A stretch of 64,000 bases of DNA from Mayamaea pseudoterrestris (GCA_027923505.1 BROI01000009.1:310001-374000); one strand, 5' to 3'. Positions 1-9,941 are shown, counted from the first letter of the stretch. A program made the numbers and translations. Notes: generated by a model from the sequence alone, not told the origin.

Positions 1-187
1 CAATGAAGGGTACTACTGGTAGATATAAATATATACCTGTATGTCTGTTTCATCTACGGTAGCTCTTGTCCCAAGAATACTTCCCTTCGCTATGTATGAT
101 ATGTATGTACGCTACGAAACTGATCAAATACTGTAATGAAAGGCAGCGCATGCAATCGAGCCACTGGGCCAATAAATTTGATATCTT

Positions 188-422
188 TCAAAGTTTTTGA
201 CAGCACTCTTTGTGCCACAGTCGACGTCCGTTGAGTATCAAAGTTTTTGGCACTACTGTTTGAGCCACAGTCGGCGTGCGTTGAAAATCAAAGTTTTTGG
301 CCCTACTGTTGGAGCGACAGTCGACGTACGTTGAGAATCAAAGTTTTTGGCACTACTGTTTGGGTCACAGTCGACGTACGTTGAAAATCAAAGGTTTTGG
401 CACTACTGTTTGAGCCACAGTC
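188..422. repeat. 50-bp tandem repeat, about 4.7 copies
   Basis: Units begin at 188, 238, 288, 338 and 388, each opening with TCAAAG(T/G)TTTT and carrying CACAGTCGACGTACG-like cores. The last copy breaks off near 422. Copies differ at a few positions each, the first being most diverged. The array ends about 115 bp before the ATG at 536. Each unit holds the palindrome ACGTACGT or a one-base variant. It could be a promoter minisatellite or a plain satellite remnant; the period and copy number are read directly from the sequence. Confidence 0.93.
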
Positions 423-535
423 AAACTCGACTACGTGATATCCATGACCAAGGAAATGAATAATCTCGCGGACACCATCCGTTTCCCATCCACTGTCAGT
501 GTCTTTTCGACGGAGCTGCACTCCTTCGTTCATTC

Positions 536-2125
536 ATGTTATCTACCCTACTTATTTTGCTCTGCTCTTTCATTACATCGCAAATCGTTTCCAGCTCAGT
601 GAACAACACTTGTCAAATGCAGACTAATGCTGAGCTTTTCCTTGACGCCGCCAAGGGCTTCCCAGATGACGGGCTCCAAAATCATCGCAAGTACGACCAT
701 CCGCTCGTCGAGCGCTACGCTACCAAGGAAATGTCTTTGATCTGGTCGCCGGCAATGAAGTTTACGACGTGGCGAAAGCTTTGGACTGCTCTGGCCACCG
801 CTGAGCAGGAACTTGGGGTTGATATCAGTGACGAGCAGTTGGAAGTCATGCGAAGCAAGATTTATCACATAGACTGGGAGCTGGCCGAAAAGAAGGAGGC
901 AGAGTTTCGTCACGATGTCATGGGACATGTCCACGAGTTTGGAACTACCGACGGCAAGGATAATGTCGCCATGCCGGTCATACATTTGGGTGCAACTTCG
1001 TGCTACGTTGGCGACAATACCGACATTATTCAGCTACGCATGGCACTGGAATTAGTTCAGAGGAAAATTGTCAAGGTCATTTACACGCTTAAACAATTCG
1101 CCGTCAAGTTTAAGGACATGCCGACGCTGGGATTTACGCACTTTCAGCCGGCGCAGTTGACTACAGTTGGTAAGCGAGCGACGCTTTGGATGCAGGACCT
1201 ATTGATGGACTTGGAGCGGGTCACGCAGGAAATTGAAACGCTTCCCATGCGTGGCGTCAAGGGAACGACTGGAACGCAGGCATCATTCCTCGACCTGTTT
1301 GATGGTGATCATGAAAAAGTCAAGCTGTTGAATAAGCGAGTCTGCGCGCTCATGGGCTTTGACCGAGCGATTGCTGTCTCGGGTCAAACCTATACTCGCA
1401 AGATCGACTTTTATATTTTGAGCGTTCTCAGTGGTATTGCACAAAGTGCGTACAAGATGTGCGCCGATATTCGATTGCTAGCGAACCTCAAGGAAGTCGA
1501 GGAACCATTTGCCAAAACGCAGATTGGCAGTAGCGCCATGGCCTACAAGCGCAACCCCATGCGATCGGAGCGTGTGTGCTCATTGGCGCGCTACGTTATG
1601 GGCTTGCCCGATGGTGCAGGACACACACATGCGAACCAGTGGTTTGAACGTACACTGGACGACTCGGCGATTCGACGCATCATTTTGCCCGAAGGTTTTT
1701 TAGCGGTGGACGTCATCTTGGGACTCTTGGAGAACATTAGTGATGGCCTGCATGTGTGGCCAGAAGTCGTTCGTTCGCACGTCATGGCGGAGCTTCCGTT
1801 TATGGCGACAGAAAACATTTTGATGGAGTGTGTTAAGGCGGGAGGCGATCGCCAAGAGCTGCATGAACTTATCCGACAACATTCCATGGAAGCTGGTGCG
1901 GTCGTCAAGGGCCAAGGCAAGCCTAATGATTTGCTGGATCGCATTAACAGAGACCCGGCATTCAAGGCTATTCATGATAGACTTGAAACAATGGTGGATC
2001 CTCATCGTTTCATTGGTCGGGCACCGGAGCAAGTAGATGAGTTTGTCGCGGAAGAAGTTGACCGAATCCTTGAGCGGCACGCGAACCTTTTGACGATTGC
2101 AAATGTTGACGACGTTAATGTGTAG
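536..2125 (+). CDS. purB/ADSL: Adenylosuccinate lyase
   Basis: This fumarase/aspartase-superfamily enzyme splits SAICAR to AICAR and adenylosuccinate to AMP, so it acts twice in purine synthesis. The frame shows the family signature GSSAMAYKRNPMRSER near residue 330, the TLGFTHFQPAQ block with its conserved His, and TSCYVGDNTDI upstream. The N-terminal core (RYATKEMSLIWSP, TTWRKLWTALATAEQELG) matches eukaryotic ADSL in order and spacing. From the ATG at 536 the protein is 529 residues and begins with a hydrophobic, signal-like stretch (LSTLLILLCSFI). From the ATG at 617 it is 502 residues, nearer the family norm. The enzyme is normally cytosolic, so 617 is the more conventional start, but 536 cannot be excluded. 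It is single-exon. The PurK-PurE fusion enzyme of the same pathway is at 12.9-14.7 kb on the other strand. Confidence 0.95.
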   Translation: MLSTLLILLCSFITSQIVSSSVNNTCQMQTNAELFLDAAKGFPDDGLQNHRKYDHPLVERYATKEMSLIWSPAMKFTTWRKLWTALATAEQELGVDISDEQLEVMRSKIYHIDWELAEKKEAEFRHDVMGHVHEFGTTDGKDNVAMPVIHLGATSCYVGDNTDIIQLRMALELVQRKIVKVIYTLKQFAVKFKDMPTLGFTHFQPAQLTTVGKRATLWMQDLLMDLERVTQEIETLPMRGVKGTTGTQASFLDLFDGDHEKVKLLNKRVCALMGFDRAIAVSGQTYTRKIDFYILSVLSGIAQSAYKMCADIRLLANLKEVEEPFAKTQIGSSAMAYKRNPMRSERVCSLARYVMGLPDGAGHTHANQWFERTLDDSAIRRIILPEGFLAVDVILGLLENISDGLHVWPEVVRSHVMAELPFMATENILMECVKAGGDRQELHELIRQHSMEAGAVVKGQGKPNDLLDRINRDPAFKAIHDRLETMVDPHRFIGRAPEQVDEFVAEEVDRILERHANLLTIANVDDVNV

Positions 2126-2214
2126 TGGCTTTTGCTATCTTGTTTGTTTATCTACAGAGATCCTCCGTTCTCCGTTCTCTATTAGAAGATTGAAGTTGTT
2201 AAACAGCTTTACAT

Positions 2215-2739
2215 TTAGTTGAAACATTTATCGTCATCAGTTTCATCTCGCGAGCCCCTCAGCAATTGTATCTGGACAGAAAGCTCCTGTGAAGTGATCA
2301 GGCCATCCGCCCTTAGTACCACCTCCTTCTCTCTTATCAAAATAGTACAAGGGAGCTTTCCTATGTCGAACTTTGATCCGAGTCTCGGAAATTGATTCAT
2401 GTCAATGCGCAGCATTCGAAGTGATTGATCAAGTTGAGCAAGACTCTCCAATTCTTGCGCCTGTATCTTGCATGGACCACAATAACCAGAGGTAAAAGCT
2501 AGTAAAACCATTTCATGCTTCTCGAACGACTCTATCATCTCCTCTAGGTTCTTGAATGTGACATGCTGCCGTCTCGCTCCAAGAGAGGAACGAATCGGAG
2601 CCTTGTGAAAGGCCTTGCTTCTAAAGGCGCTGACAGATGAGTATACATTGTATGTAGCACAAAGTCTCGCTAGGAGGTTCATTTTCACATAGGCAAAAGC
2701 GCTGTTGGTAATTGGCTCTGTAAGAAAGCGACTCGTCAT
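2215..2739 (-). CDS. Thioredoxin-like protein, probably organellar
   Basis: This 174-residue protein carries a thioredoxin fold with the classical redox centre YCGPC near residues 92-96. A beta strand (VLLAFTSG) precedes it and the cis-proline segment (GKLPCTILI) follows, so dithiol-disulfide exchange is likely. The first 60 residues before the domain are basic and hydroxylated with few acids, which fits a mitochondrial presequence. An internal Met at residue 20 (MNLLARLCATY) gives a cleaner presequence and is an alternative start. The gene converges with adenylosuccinate lyase, with under 100 bp between their stops. The specific partner cannot be told from the sequence. Confidence 0.85.
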   Translation of the reverse strand: MTSRFLTEPITNSAFAYVKMNLLARLCATYNVYSSVSAFRSKAFHKAPIRSSLGARRQHVTFKNLEEMIESFEKHEMVLLAFTSGYCGPCKIQAQELESLAQLDQSLRMLRIDMNQFPRLGSKFDIGKLPCTILIREKEVVLRADGLITSQELSVQIQLLRGSRDETDDDKCFN

Positions 2740-2851
2740 TCATTGCGTTGACGTTCGTCAAAGGGTCGCAGTGATTCGCTTCGAGAAGCTCAATGGCCTT
2801 GCGACAGGCTTCCACGACGTCGATCGACCCATCATCGACGCTGCACCTTCG

Positions 2852-2859
2852 TACCGGTA
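2852..2859. promoter_or_regulatory. TACCGGTA palindrome
   Basis: An exact 8-bp palindrome between the thioredoxin start and the 3' end of the RBMX2 gene, about 113 bp upstream of the thioredoxin ATG. It is one of seven exact copies in the window, all noncoding, where about one would be expected by chance. The regulatory role is inferred from recurrence and placement only. Confidence 0.4.
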
Positions 2860-2967
2860 ACTGTAGTAGCGTTTGAACCTACATTCGTGCTTCGTGATAG
2901 TTGCAATGTAGTACTGGCCAAAAATATAAAGTAATATAAAGGTTTACAGGTATTGGTACATAAATAA

Positions 2968-3804
2968 TCACGAAGCATGCGATGAAGACCGTGAGCGATG
3001 CTTCTTGCGAAAAGGTGAGGGACCGTGTCGACATTCACCGTCAGCCCCAATCCTTCGACTTTCTTTTCGATCGTTCTTTCTTTGCTTCCTATTGCTCTTT
3101 CCATCTAACTTGTCAACATGTCGTCGCCTTCGCTCCTCTTTTCGCAGGCGTTTGGCTACTTCTTCGCCGCCATCAAGACTACCGTCGGCCTTTACTTCTG
3201 CTTTGAACAAGTCTTGGCCACGTTGCAAAGAGAATTCGTTTTTTAAATCCATTTCATGGTATGCATGCCCCGGAGCAGTGGAGACTGGTGCAGCGTCTTC
3301 CTTTGACTGTAAATGCTTGGGCAAGCGATACTTTTCAACGTGATCCACGCGAAGCGATCGTCCACAAACATCGGCTCCAACCAAGTTATCAATGGCCAAA
3401 ACACAAGATCTCGCATCTTCGTACTTTAAAAAACAGAAGCCTTTGCTTTTGCCAGTAGCTTCGTCCCGAGCCATGTTTATGTCGTCAATTTCGCCAAATT
3501 GGCTCATGACGCAAATCACATCACCTTCCGTCAAGGAGTGATCAAGATTTCCAACATGAACCCAAGCAGATTGGAGATACTTTTGATGCCAAGACGCCTG
3601 CAATTAGAATCGAAAGACCTTTGTAAGATTCTCATCCGTGATCTGTAAGCTTTCACCAAGAAGATGCACCTTTCGTTGCTGGCTTGCGTTCGCTGACTTC
3701 TGCCTTGCTGTCATCACAAACAATACGCTACTCACCGAAGTTCCCGCCAATCCTCGCTCGAGCTCTTGTTCGTTTATTTTTTGTATCTCTCGAATGTTGT
3801 TCAT
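2968..3804 (-). CDS. RBMX2/IST3: RBMX2/IST3 RNA-binding splicing factor (two exons)
   Basis: Ist3/Snu17/RBMX2 is the RRM subunit of the RES complex, which joins the activated spliceosome. Exon 1 is 3736-3804 (start MNNIREIQKINEQELERG) and exon 2 is 2968-3597. The 138-bp intron has donor GTGAGT and acceptor TTGCAG, and splicing gives LAGTS joined to ASWHQKYLQSAWVHVGNL, the usual family layout. The single RRM spans about residues 30-110 with RNP2 (VHVGNL) and RNP1 (KGFCFLKYE), and includes the family block LTEGDVICVMSQFGEIDDI. The C-terminal 90 residues are Lys/Arg/Ser-rich, as in the family. The head-to-head partner is the TCP11-family gene, and two TACCGGTA palindromes lie between them, one only 36 bp above this ATG. 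The splice junction was chosen by reading-frame continuity. Confidence 0.92.
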
Positions 3805-3839
3805 GCTTTTGCTGTTGCTTACTTCGGAATCCACGCAGC

Positions 3840-3847
3840 TACCGGTA
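3840..3847. promoter_or_regulatory. TACCGGTA palindrome
   Basis: Exact palindrome 36 bp upstream of the RBMX2 start codon, in the intergenic space shared with the TCP11-family gene on the plus strand. A second copy lies 111 bp further on. It is a candidate transcription factor site or core promoter element. Confidence 0.45.
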
Positions 3848-3950
3848 GTAGAATAGCAAGAGTGGAACGAAAAAGTGTGGATGACGCAAAATCCGTCGTC
3901 TCACCGCGACGTTTCTGATGTGTCGGAGCGGTTCTTGTGTGGAAGAATCA

Positions 3951-3958
3951 TACCGGTA
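3951..3958. promoter_or_regulatory. TACCGGTA palindrome
   Basis: Second exact copy within the RBMX2/TCP11 divergent region, 137 bp upstream of the TCP11-family ATG at 4095. An Inr-like string (TCATTCAACTGTTT) follows near 4043, about 50 bp before that ATG. Confidence 0.45.
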
Positions 3959-4094
3959 TTAATATTGAATCGATTTCACAATCGCATGGGATCGACGCGA
4001 AGCCACAGCAGCTTCCATCGATCGTCAGACTGGAACCATCATCATTCAACTGTTTGCTTTGGTGCATATTCCAGTTGGTTCTACATCGAGTAGA

Positions 4095-5597
4095 ATGACG
4101 CCATTGTTGTATGGTCTAGAATCTAGCAAGACAACTATCGAGGAAATTAGTCATGCTCAAATTCATCGCGTGTTACTCGAAGGAGGTGTCCAACCAGTCC
4201 GAGCGACGCCTTCGTTTCAAGACTTTGCCGAGTCACTTGATCTTCGCCAGCCTCTGAAATTCATATCTAACATTTCAGCCGATTTGCAACCTTGTTCATC
4301 CTCTGGGTGCTTGATTGTCACATGCATTATTCAATCTGCCTACAGAGACTCTCTCTGCGTTGCTATGAAGGAACATCGGTCGCTGGACCCGGCAAAGAGT
4401 CTTCTCATTAGTCTACATGACAAGATTCGTTCCCTTATACCGAGTCGCATTGATCTTCACGATCAGCTTTCGGATCATATTCGCGAACGCAAAAAGAAGG
4501 GCGTTCTCATTCGGATTATCACAGCCGCGCAGGCACTTGAGCAACTTGAGAGCGAAGCGCGTGCGGAAACGACGAATGCATGGATTTCAGTCGCACATAA
4601 ATTGGTTGATGAAGGGCTCGACTCGAGCATGACGGAAATCACTGAGGAAGGTCGGGGATTGGATATTTCTGATTCTTTTCTGATTACTAGCGTCATGTAC
4701 CTCTTGCTCAAGGCTGAATTGTGCGAGCAAGATAAGCAAGAATTTTACCTCGCTCGACAGGCCAAATACATCCTTGATCATGGACTGGATATGGAGAGGA
4801 GTCATTTCATCGGACGATTCGGTGAGCTGTCCATCGCTTCTGCGCCTGATACTCGTAAATGGATTGAAACCGTTGTCAAAAGGGCAACTCCTGATATCAA
4901 GGCAAAATTGAAGAATTCGAGCGCTGCTCGACACGACTTGGTGTACAGTAGCTGGATTAGTGACCTTTTGTTTGCGGATGAACAACTCAATTTACCCGAA
5001 GTGTTTGCGCTTGATTTGAACGGATTGAAAGGAATCCGAGAGGTCACTCGAATAGCCGCTGCTGGATCGGCCTTAGCTTTGCACGCCTGCAACGCCGCTG
5101 GCAAGTCCGCGTCCATTTTAGAAGAGCCTGATGACGATGCCGTCTATCGATGTCGGGCTGCCATGGTATTAGTGATGAACGAACGACATGGAAAAAGTCA
5201 AATAGAATATGAATCGATTGTTTCGGCACACGTGGTGGCCTTGGCCAAGGTTTGGAATCCGATGTTGGACTCTTCGGCTGTAAACATGCTTCGTAGTCGC
5301 ACGCTTAAGGTTTTGCGAGGAGAAGATGCTGTGATTCGCGTGCTCGAGGGAAGAGTCAGCACTGCGTTTGGTGAGATTGTGATCCAAGAAAGCAGGGAGC
5401 AGTTGGCAACTATTACGAAAACAGGCAGAAACGACACTCTTGCTTCTATCGAAGCCACATTTAGCAAGTATGGCATGGTCTTTTATGCCTCTGATCTTGC
5501 ATTGGCGGCTTCTACGGCATACAAGATTGTCGACTTATGCTGGCGGGTTTTCGCGGCCCAGCTTCTCGAGCCTATGATACTGCAAGTGCTCGAGTAA
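4095..5597 (+). CDS. TCP11 (T-complex protein 11) family protein
   Basis: A 500-residue, largely alpha-helical protein assigned to the TCP11 family because of segments such as LHDKIRSLIPSRIDLHDQL and the helical layout of the following 350 residues. Family members have been linked to cAMP signalling in sperm and, in plants and fungi, to less defined roles (Sok1-like), so no reaction can be given. The frame is open upstream to 3969 with no other ATG, so the ATG at 4095 is taken as the start; an unseen 5' exon is possible. No signal peptide or membrane segment is evident. It is transcribed away from RBMX2 and converges with the uncharacterised gene at 5651-6460, with about 50 bp between stops. 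The family call is by pattern only. Confidence 0.65.
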   Translation: MTPLLYGLESSKTTIEEISHAQIHRVLLEGGVQPVRATPSFQDFAESLDLRQPLKFISNISADLQPCSSSGCLIVTCIIQSAYRDSLCVAMKEHRSLDPAKSLLISLHDKIRSLIPSRIDLHDQLSDHIRERKKKGVLIRIITAAQALEQLESEARAETTNAWISVAHKLVDEGLDSSMTEITEEGRGLDISDSFLITSVMYLLLKAELCEQDKQEFYLARQAKYILDHGLDMERSHFIGRFGELSIASAPDTRKWIETVVKRATPDIKAKLKNSSAARHDLVYSSWISDLLFADEQLNLPEVFALDLNGLKGIREVTRIAAAGSALALHACNAAGKSASILEEPDDDAVYRCRAAMVLVMNERHGKSQIEYESIVSAHVVALAKVWNPMLDSSAVNMLRSRTLKVLRGEDAVIRVLEGRVSTAFGEIVIQESREQLATITKTGRNDTLASIEATFSKYGMVFYASDLALAASTAYKIVDLCWRVFAAQLLEPMILQVLE

Positions 5598-5650
5598 TGA
5601 TCACGTGCATGCACGACCTTTAATGTATGTTTAAATCAATATTATCGCTT

Positions 5651-6460
5651 TCAATGAATATCAAAGCATTCTATAACCACTTGAGCTTGTCTAGTATTAA
5701 GCTTGAGGACACTCGTCCCAGCCGGTACGTCTCGTAGTAAGTCAAAAGAGAGCGACCGCAACCTTTCATGCCAACTGGGTAGCAACGATTTCTTGTCCGC
5801 ATAAGATGCGCAAGAGAGAGTTGCTGAACCCGTCGCAGGTATCTTGCAAATGAACAAAGCTGCATACGTTGCTTGCTCATCGGTCGATCTCTTTGACACA
5901 GAATTTGCATGTACATAGCCAAGAGCTTGGCCGCTCCCATTGCTTGGAACTAATACAACATCACCCTCTGCCCAATCTAATGGCTGTCGGGATTCCTCTT
6001 CCTGCTGCGAACCAACAATTCCTACGGGTCCAATCGATTGAAGAATTCCAGGTAGTCGTTTTACGTAAATAAATCGATGACTTGACCCAAACTCAAGCAT
6101 CGGCTCAGCCTGCAATGGTAGCGTCCATTCCCAGAGTGAGACATCTTCCTGACGTTTCAAGAGTCGACGATCTTGGTTGCGCTGCAATGGGCGTTTACTC
6201 TTGTGCACCTCAAGAGCCTTGGCAATGGGCAGAGGAACATCCTCTTTGGTAATTATACCGCACGCACCGCAGTCACAGATTCCAAGCATTGGTGAGTTTG
6301 ACGCAAAAGTCATGGATGTCAAGAAGATGCTGTTGGACTGTACGTCAACTTCCGAATATCTTTCATCAATCGATATCATCGTTGGTTGTACCGATAAGTC
6401 GCTCTTCGTCGCGTCAGCTTCTCTCTGAGACAGGTCATAATCGGTGTTTGTGGCGCTCAT
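5651..6460 (-). CDS. Uncharacterised 269-residue protein
   Basis: A single-exon frame from a good ATG, not recognised. The N-terminal 60 residues are polar. A compact Cys pair motif, CDCGACG, follows at about residues 62-68 and could bind a metal or be a knuckle, though no second pair is obvious. The middle contains alternating hydrophobic stretches (RFIYVKRLPGILQSIGPVGIVG; EGDVVLVPSNGSGQALGYV) that suggest a small beta-rich fold, and the C-terminus (GTSVLKLNTRQAQVVIECF) is also beta-like. It has no signal peptide or membrane segment. It converges with the TCP11-family gene. The even composition over 800 bp supports a real gene. Confidence 0.7.
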   Translation of the reverse strand: MSATNTDYDLSQREADATKSDLSVQPTMISIDERYSEVDVQSNSIFLTSMTFASNSPMLGICDCGACGIITKEDVPLPIAKALEVHKSKRPLQRNQDRRLLKRQEDVSLWEWTLPLQAEPMLEFGSSHRFIYVKRLPGILQSIGPVGIVGSQQEEESRQPLDWAEGDVVLVPSNGSGQALGYVHANSVSKRSTDEQATYAALFICKIPATGSATLSCASYADKKSLLPSWHERLRSLSFDLLRDVPAGTSVLKLNTRQAQVVIECFDIH

Positions 6461-7044
6461 AGTTTAATCAATGACTTCAACAAAGTTGTGTATACACGCT
6501 GTATTCTGTGTTGCACTTGAGGGATGATGGCCAAAACTGGTCGCAACACCCACGACTTCGATGGCGCCGAGGCACCGGGTCTGACTCGATTGCCTACAGA
6601 CCGTATCATATGCAGTACAGTAGCTAACCACATGGTTGTTATGTTGTTCTTTCGTTTGACTCTGCCATATATCGGCAGGGATAAGATCGACTGGATCAAC
6701 GGTGGCACAAGTCCATTCGGCTTGGCGGATTACAAGTTGGTCAAATTATATGCCTTTTCAACATCTATAGGGACTACCGATGTAAACATGTCCCGCGGCA
6801 TTGGATCAACTGATTGCATTAAAGCTTGCGGCATTGGCGTAGGCGCCTACTAGTCTGTTATGAGCTGAAATATGTGGCCATGGCTTTTAAACCTGGCGCC
6901 TACTGTATTGGAAGAGTACCACGAATGGGTGCTTTTCCAATTTTGCTCCTATCACGAATAAGTTCAAACTATTGAGAGATCATCATGCATAAGTTTCGTT
7001 CATATTGAAGCATACGCCAGAAATAACAATAATTGCCATCGCTA
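6461..7044. other. Intergenic region, one weak open frame
   Basis: A plus-strand ATG frame at 6524-6853 (109 codons) has no recognisable domain and an unbiased composition, and is not called a gene. The decamer GGCGCCTACT occurs twice, near 6842 and 6893. This is probably the promoter of the gene at 5651-6460 plus the 3' flank of NCA2. Confidence 0.5.
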
Positions 7045-9941
7045 TCAGATCAAGCCTGAGCTGCTCACATTCCCAGTGCTAACAACCTTCAAAAACGGAT
7101 ACGTCCGTGACATGCGGGAAAGAATGAGAAGTTGCTGCTGCACGCTGACGGGCCCTCGCTCACCTGCTAATTCGGCAAGGTCCTCTGACATGCTTCGAAT
7201 TGTTTCCGATCGAAAGCGGCGTCGCTCTTTCCAAAGAATTTGGCGCGCACCATGCAAAAGCAACATCAGCATGCCAAGGTCGTCGGGATTAAGCACCGTC
7301 GACGACAGTGGCAAGTGCTTATATTCTCGTTTCTGCCGCTCAGGGAGAGGAGGCGGTTGGGGTGGATTGTCGCGCATGACGAGAAGTCGCTCGACGTCTG
7401 TCAAAATGCTGCGCAGTGCAGCGTATGTGTCTTCGCGGCTCTTTCCTATCTTAAGCAATGCGAAGTATAAAAAATGGAAAACCCGAGAAAAGGCATAGAC
7501 GAGCATGGCGACGGGTGTAACAGCGGCAACATTCATGTTAATGTCGTTTGCTGCAAACAAAGAACAAATTTAGCGAGACAATATTCCATTGTTGGAGCAA
7601 CGCAACACACGCACACTCTTAGCGCATCCTTACCCGACATCATCTGATCGATTGCCTCAAGGGCGTTTAACATTTCCTTCTTCATGTACTGCATCTCTAT
7701 AAACGACATTTGAATGACCTGTTGTTTGAGAGATAAAAACGCAAATTGAGACAGGAACTGATATATGGACGGGTGGGTCGCTACCGAACAAGTCGGCTTC
7801 GTTGCATGATACCGGTAGGTATCATCAAGCCTGACTTTCGCACAAACACAACTCTGTATTTACCTTGTTTATTTCGTAAAATGTCTTCATCGACTCAACC
7901 TTTTGTTTTTCAATAAGAGTCACGTCCATTTTGGCGGCAAGTGCATCCCTTTTATCCAACGGCAGGTCCGGATAATTCTCATCTGATCAAGTAGATATAT
8001 ACCACGTCAAAAAGAAAAAGTGCTTCGAGTACCCAATGTAAATAGCAACGTACCTAACCAGTTCCGAATCATCTTCTTCAAGCTTTCAATCGCCTCTAAA
8101 CGAGCTTCGCGATCCGAGAATGGCGCTCTGCCTTTCCAAAGTTCTTGAATTATGGCGGCAATGGGCTCCTGTATTCGTTCGCGGCAAAAATGTCTTACTT
8201 TCTGTGTCAGCTGCCGGTACGTTGCTTTGGCATTGTTGTTCCGCAGAAGCTGATAACCCAAATAGCTAATAACCGGACCGGCACTAGCCATTACGAACCA
8301 GTTTCTTCGAATCCAGGAAGGTGGCTGGAGCTTGTCTAGTCGTCGTCGTCGTTGCATGTTCATAATAGGCTCCATTACCTCCACAAGCTCCGATACCTCT
8401 ACAATCATTGCCGGCAGGTCGATAACGATAACCTCGGTGTGTTCGTCATTAGGACCCTCCGTAAGTCCAACCGGCGATGTCGTCACACTCGCCCAGCAAG
8501 GAATCGCAGATGATTTAGCAGCTGGAACAAAGAAATCTTCCCTGTCATGAGAAGAGGAGCTTGTCCAGTGGTTATCATAAGGCAGATGTTCTGCTCCACC
8601 CATGGACCGAGATAATTGCTGACGCACCAGCTTGATACCTATAACTGACCACTCCGAAAGAAATGCAGGGTCGTCAACAACAAGACCACCTCCAGCAAAC
8701 TTTTGCACAAATATATTCGCTTCAGAATGTCCACTAAAAATACTTTCAATGGTTGGCGGCAGCGCTTGCCGACCGGACGTTTCGGCTATTGCAAATTCAT
8801 CCTTGGACGCCTTTGTCTTTTGGGACACCGTCACGTCAACGTTTGAAAGGGTCCTTGTACGAGAGCGGCCTGCATCTTGATGTTTCTCGGCGTCGGCTGT
8901 AAAACCATCGAACCCAGAGACAGCCGCCCACTGTCCGCCATCGCCTAGTACGCCCCACTGAGCAACACCCTTGTGCCACCCAGCACGTAAGAGATGAGTT
9001 TGCAGCTCTCCAATACTGGCACATCGACGAGCTAAGATAGCTTGAATTTGAGCAACTTTGCGACCCACTGCCTGATGGTTGTAGCCACCAGGTCGCATCC
9101 AAACTCCTGGCCCGGCTTCCAGCCAGCTAAGCAATGGCCGCTCCCACCGCTCACTCCAAAATCTCAGTGAATTATGAAGCTCGACAGCTTCATCCAATGC
9201 CAAGTCACGCAGTGCTCGTACCGTACCTTCTGCAATTTGAGACGCTGTCTCTGCCGAGGACACAAATGGAGGATGTACGTTTGCCGGCAAGTCGTTGATT
9301 CGATTGTCCTTGTGCGGTGTACATGTTGCGGTCCAACTGTCGTCCATGTCATTATAAGCCTGTACTCCGTCGGCAGAGGTTGAACGGACTAAGTGATAGC
9401 TACTTTGGGGATGTGACATGGTCTGTGGCACTAGAGTCAGCAATGAACGTATCGCAGATACTGACGAGGAGGACTGATGTGAGTGTCGCCCACGCACGTG
9501 CTCGTATGGATTCTTGAACATGATCGCCAACTCCCGCGCCGAAATACTTGAGCTGCGTTTCAAAGCGGATCTTCTCGGAGTCTCGAGATTGGACAATCTA
9601 GCACTATAAAAATCATCCTGCGTCGCCGAGAGATAGGAGTCCCAGTTTCGCTTGGTGGATCGGAAGGACTTGCTGCCAAACAAGTTCACTGAACCGTCCG
9701 TGTACAGCGCGTTAGAGACCATGTCAGCGATAGATGAGTACGCGTCTTCAGCTGCTCCTTTTATTTTATCGTTGGCATACTTCCAGTATGAATCATTCGA
9801 GGCATGGCGAAATACTTCGCTGCTTGTTTCGGCCCTCGAAGCAGTCGAATTCGATGGCTTCATTGATGCATTGACTTGTCTTTTTCCATGCGTCCAATCC
9901 GACACACTTGACACCATATCATGTAGCTTTGTTAATACCAT
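7045..9941 (-). CDS. NCA2: NCA2-family mitochondrial protein (four exons)
   Basis: NCA2 (nuclear control of ATPase 2; plant relative DGS1) is a mitochondrial membrane protein, known in yeast for control of ATP6/ATP8 expression. Exons by frame continuity: 8054-9941, 7864-7982, 7634-7718 and 7045-7550; introns are 71, 145 and 83 bp with GT..AG ends. The family core is near residues 550-720: RRRRLDKLQPPSWIRRNWF, then a membrane segment (VMASAGPVISYLGYQLL), then RERIQEPIAAIIQELWKGR and, across the exon joins, NYPDLPLDKRDALAAKMD, VIQMSFIEMQYMKKE and VAAVTPVAMLVYAFSRV. The last contains a second hydrophobic segment. The 540-residue N-terminal part is long, Ser-rich and variable, with a second ordered block about residues 235-335 (rich in Trp). 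The start MVLTKLHDMV at 9941 is a proper ATG. A TACCGGTA palindrome sits inside the second intron. Confidence 0.9.
7810..7817. promoter_or_regulatory. TACCGGTA palindrome inside an NCA2 intron
   Basis: Exact palindrome in the 145-bp second intron of NCA2, the longest of its three. This is the only copy of the seven not in an intergenic space. It is also flanked by a short inverted repeat (GATACC...GGTATC). Confidence 0.3.

Noticed and set aside
1-187. Left edge checked for the end of an upstream gene
   Set aside because: Only short frames with many stops; nothing coding or repeated was seen before the tandem array.
303-533. Minus-strand frame of 76 codons over the 50-bp repeats
   Set aside because: Its protein simply translates the tandem repeat and the 5' flank of adenylosuccinate lyase; no domain and no conserved look.
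2621-2815. Minus-strand frame reading EACRKAIELLEANHCDP upstream of the thioredoxin
   Set aside because: The first residues look protein-like, but the start is GTG, it overlaps the thioredoxin frame, and no splice joins the two convincingly. It may be a leftover exon or chance.
6524-6853. Plus-strand frame of 109 codons
   Set aside because: It has an ATG but no recognisable domain, composition like noncoding DNA, and overlaps the promoter of the gene at 5651-6460.
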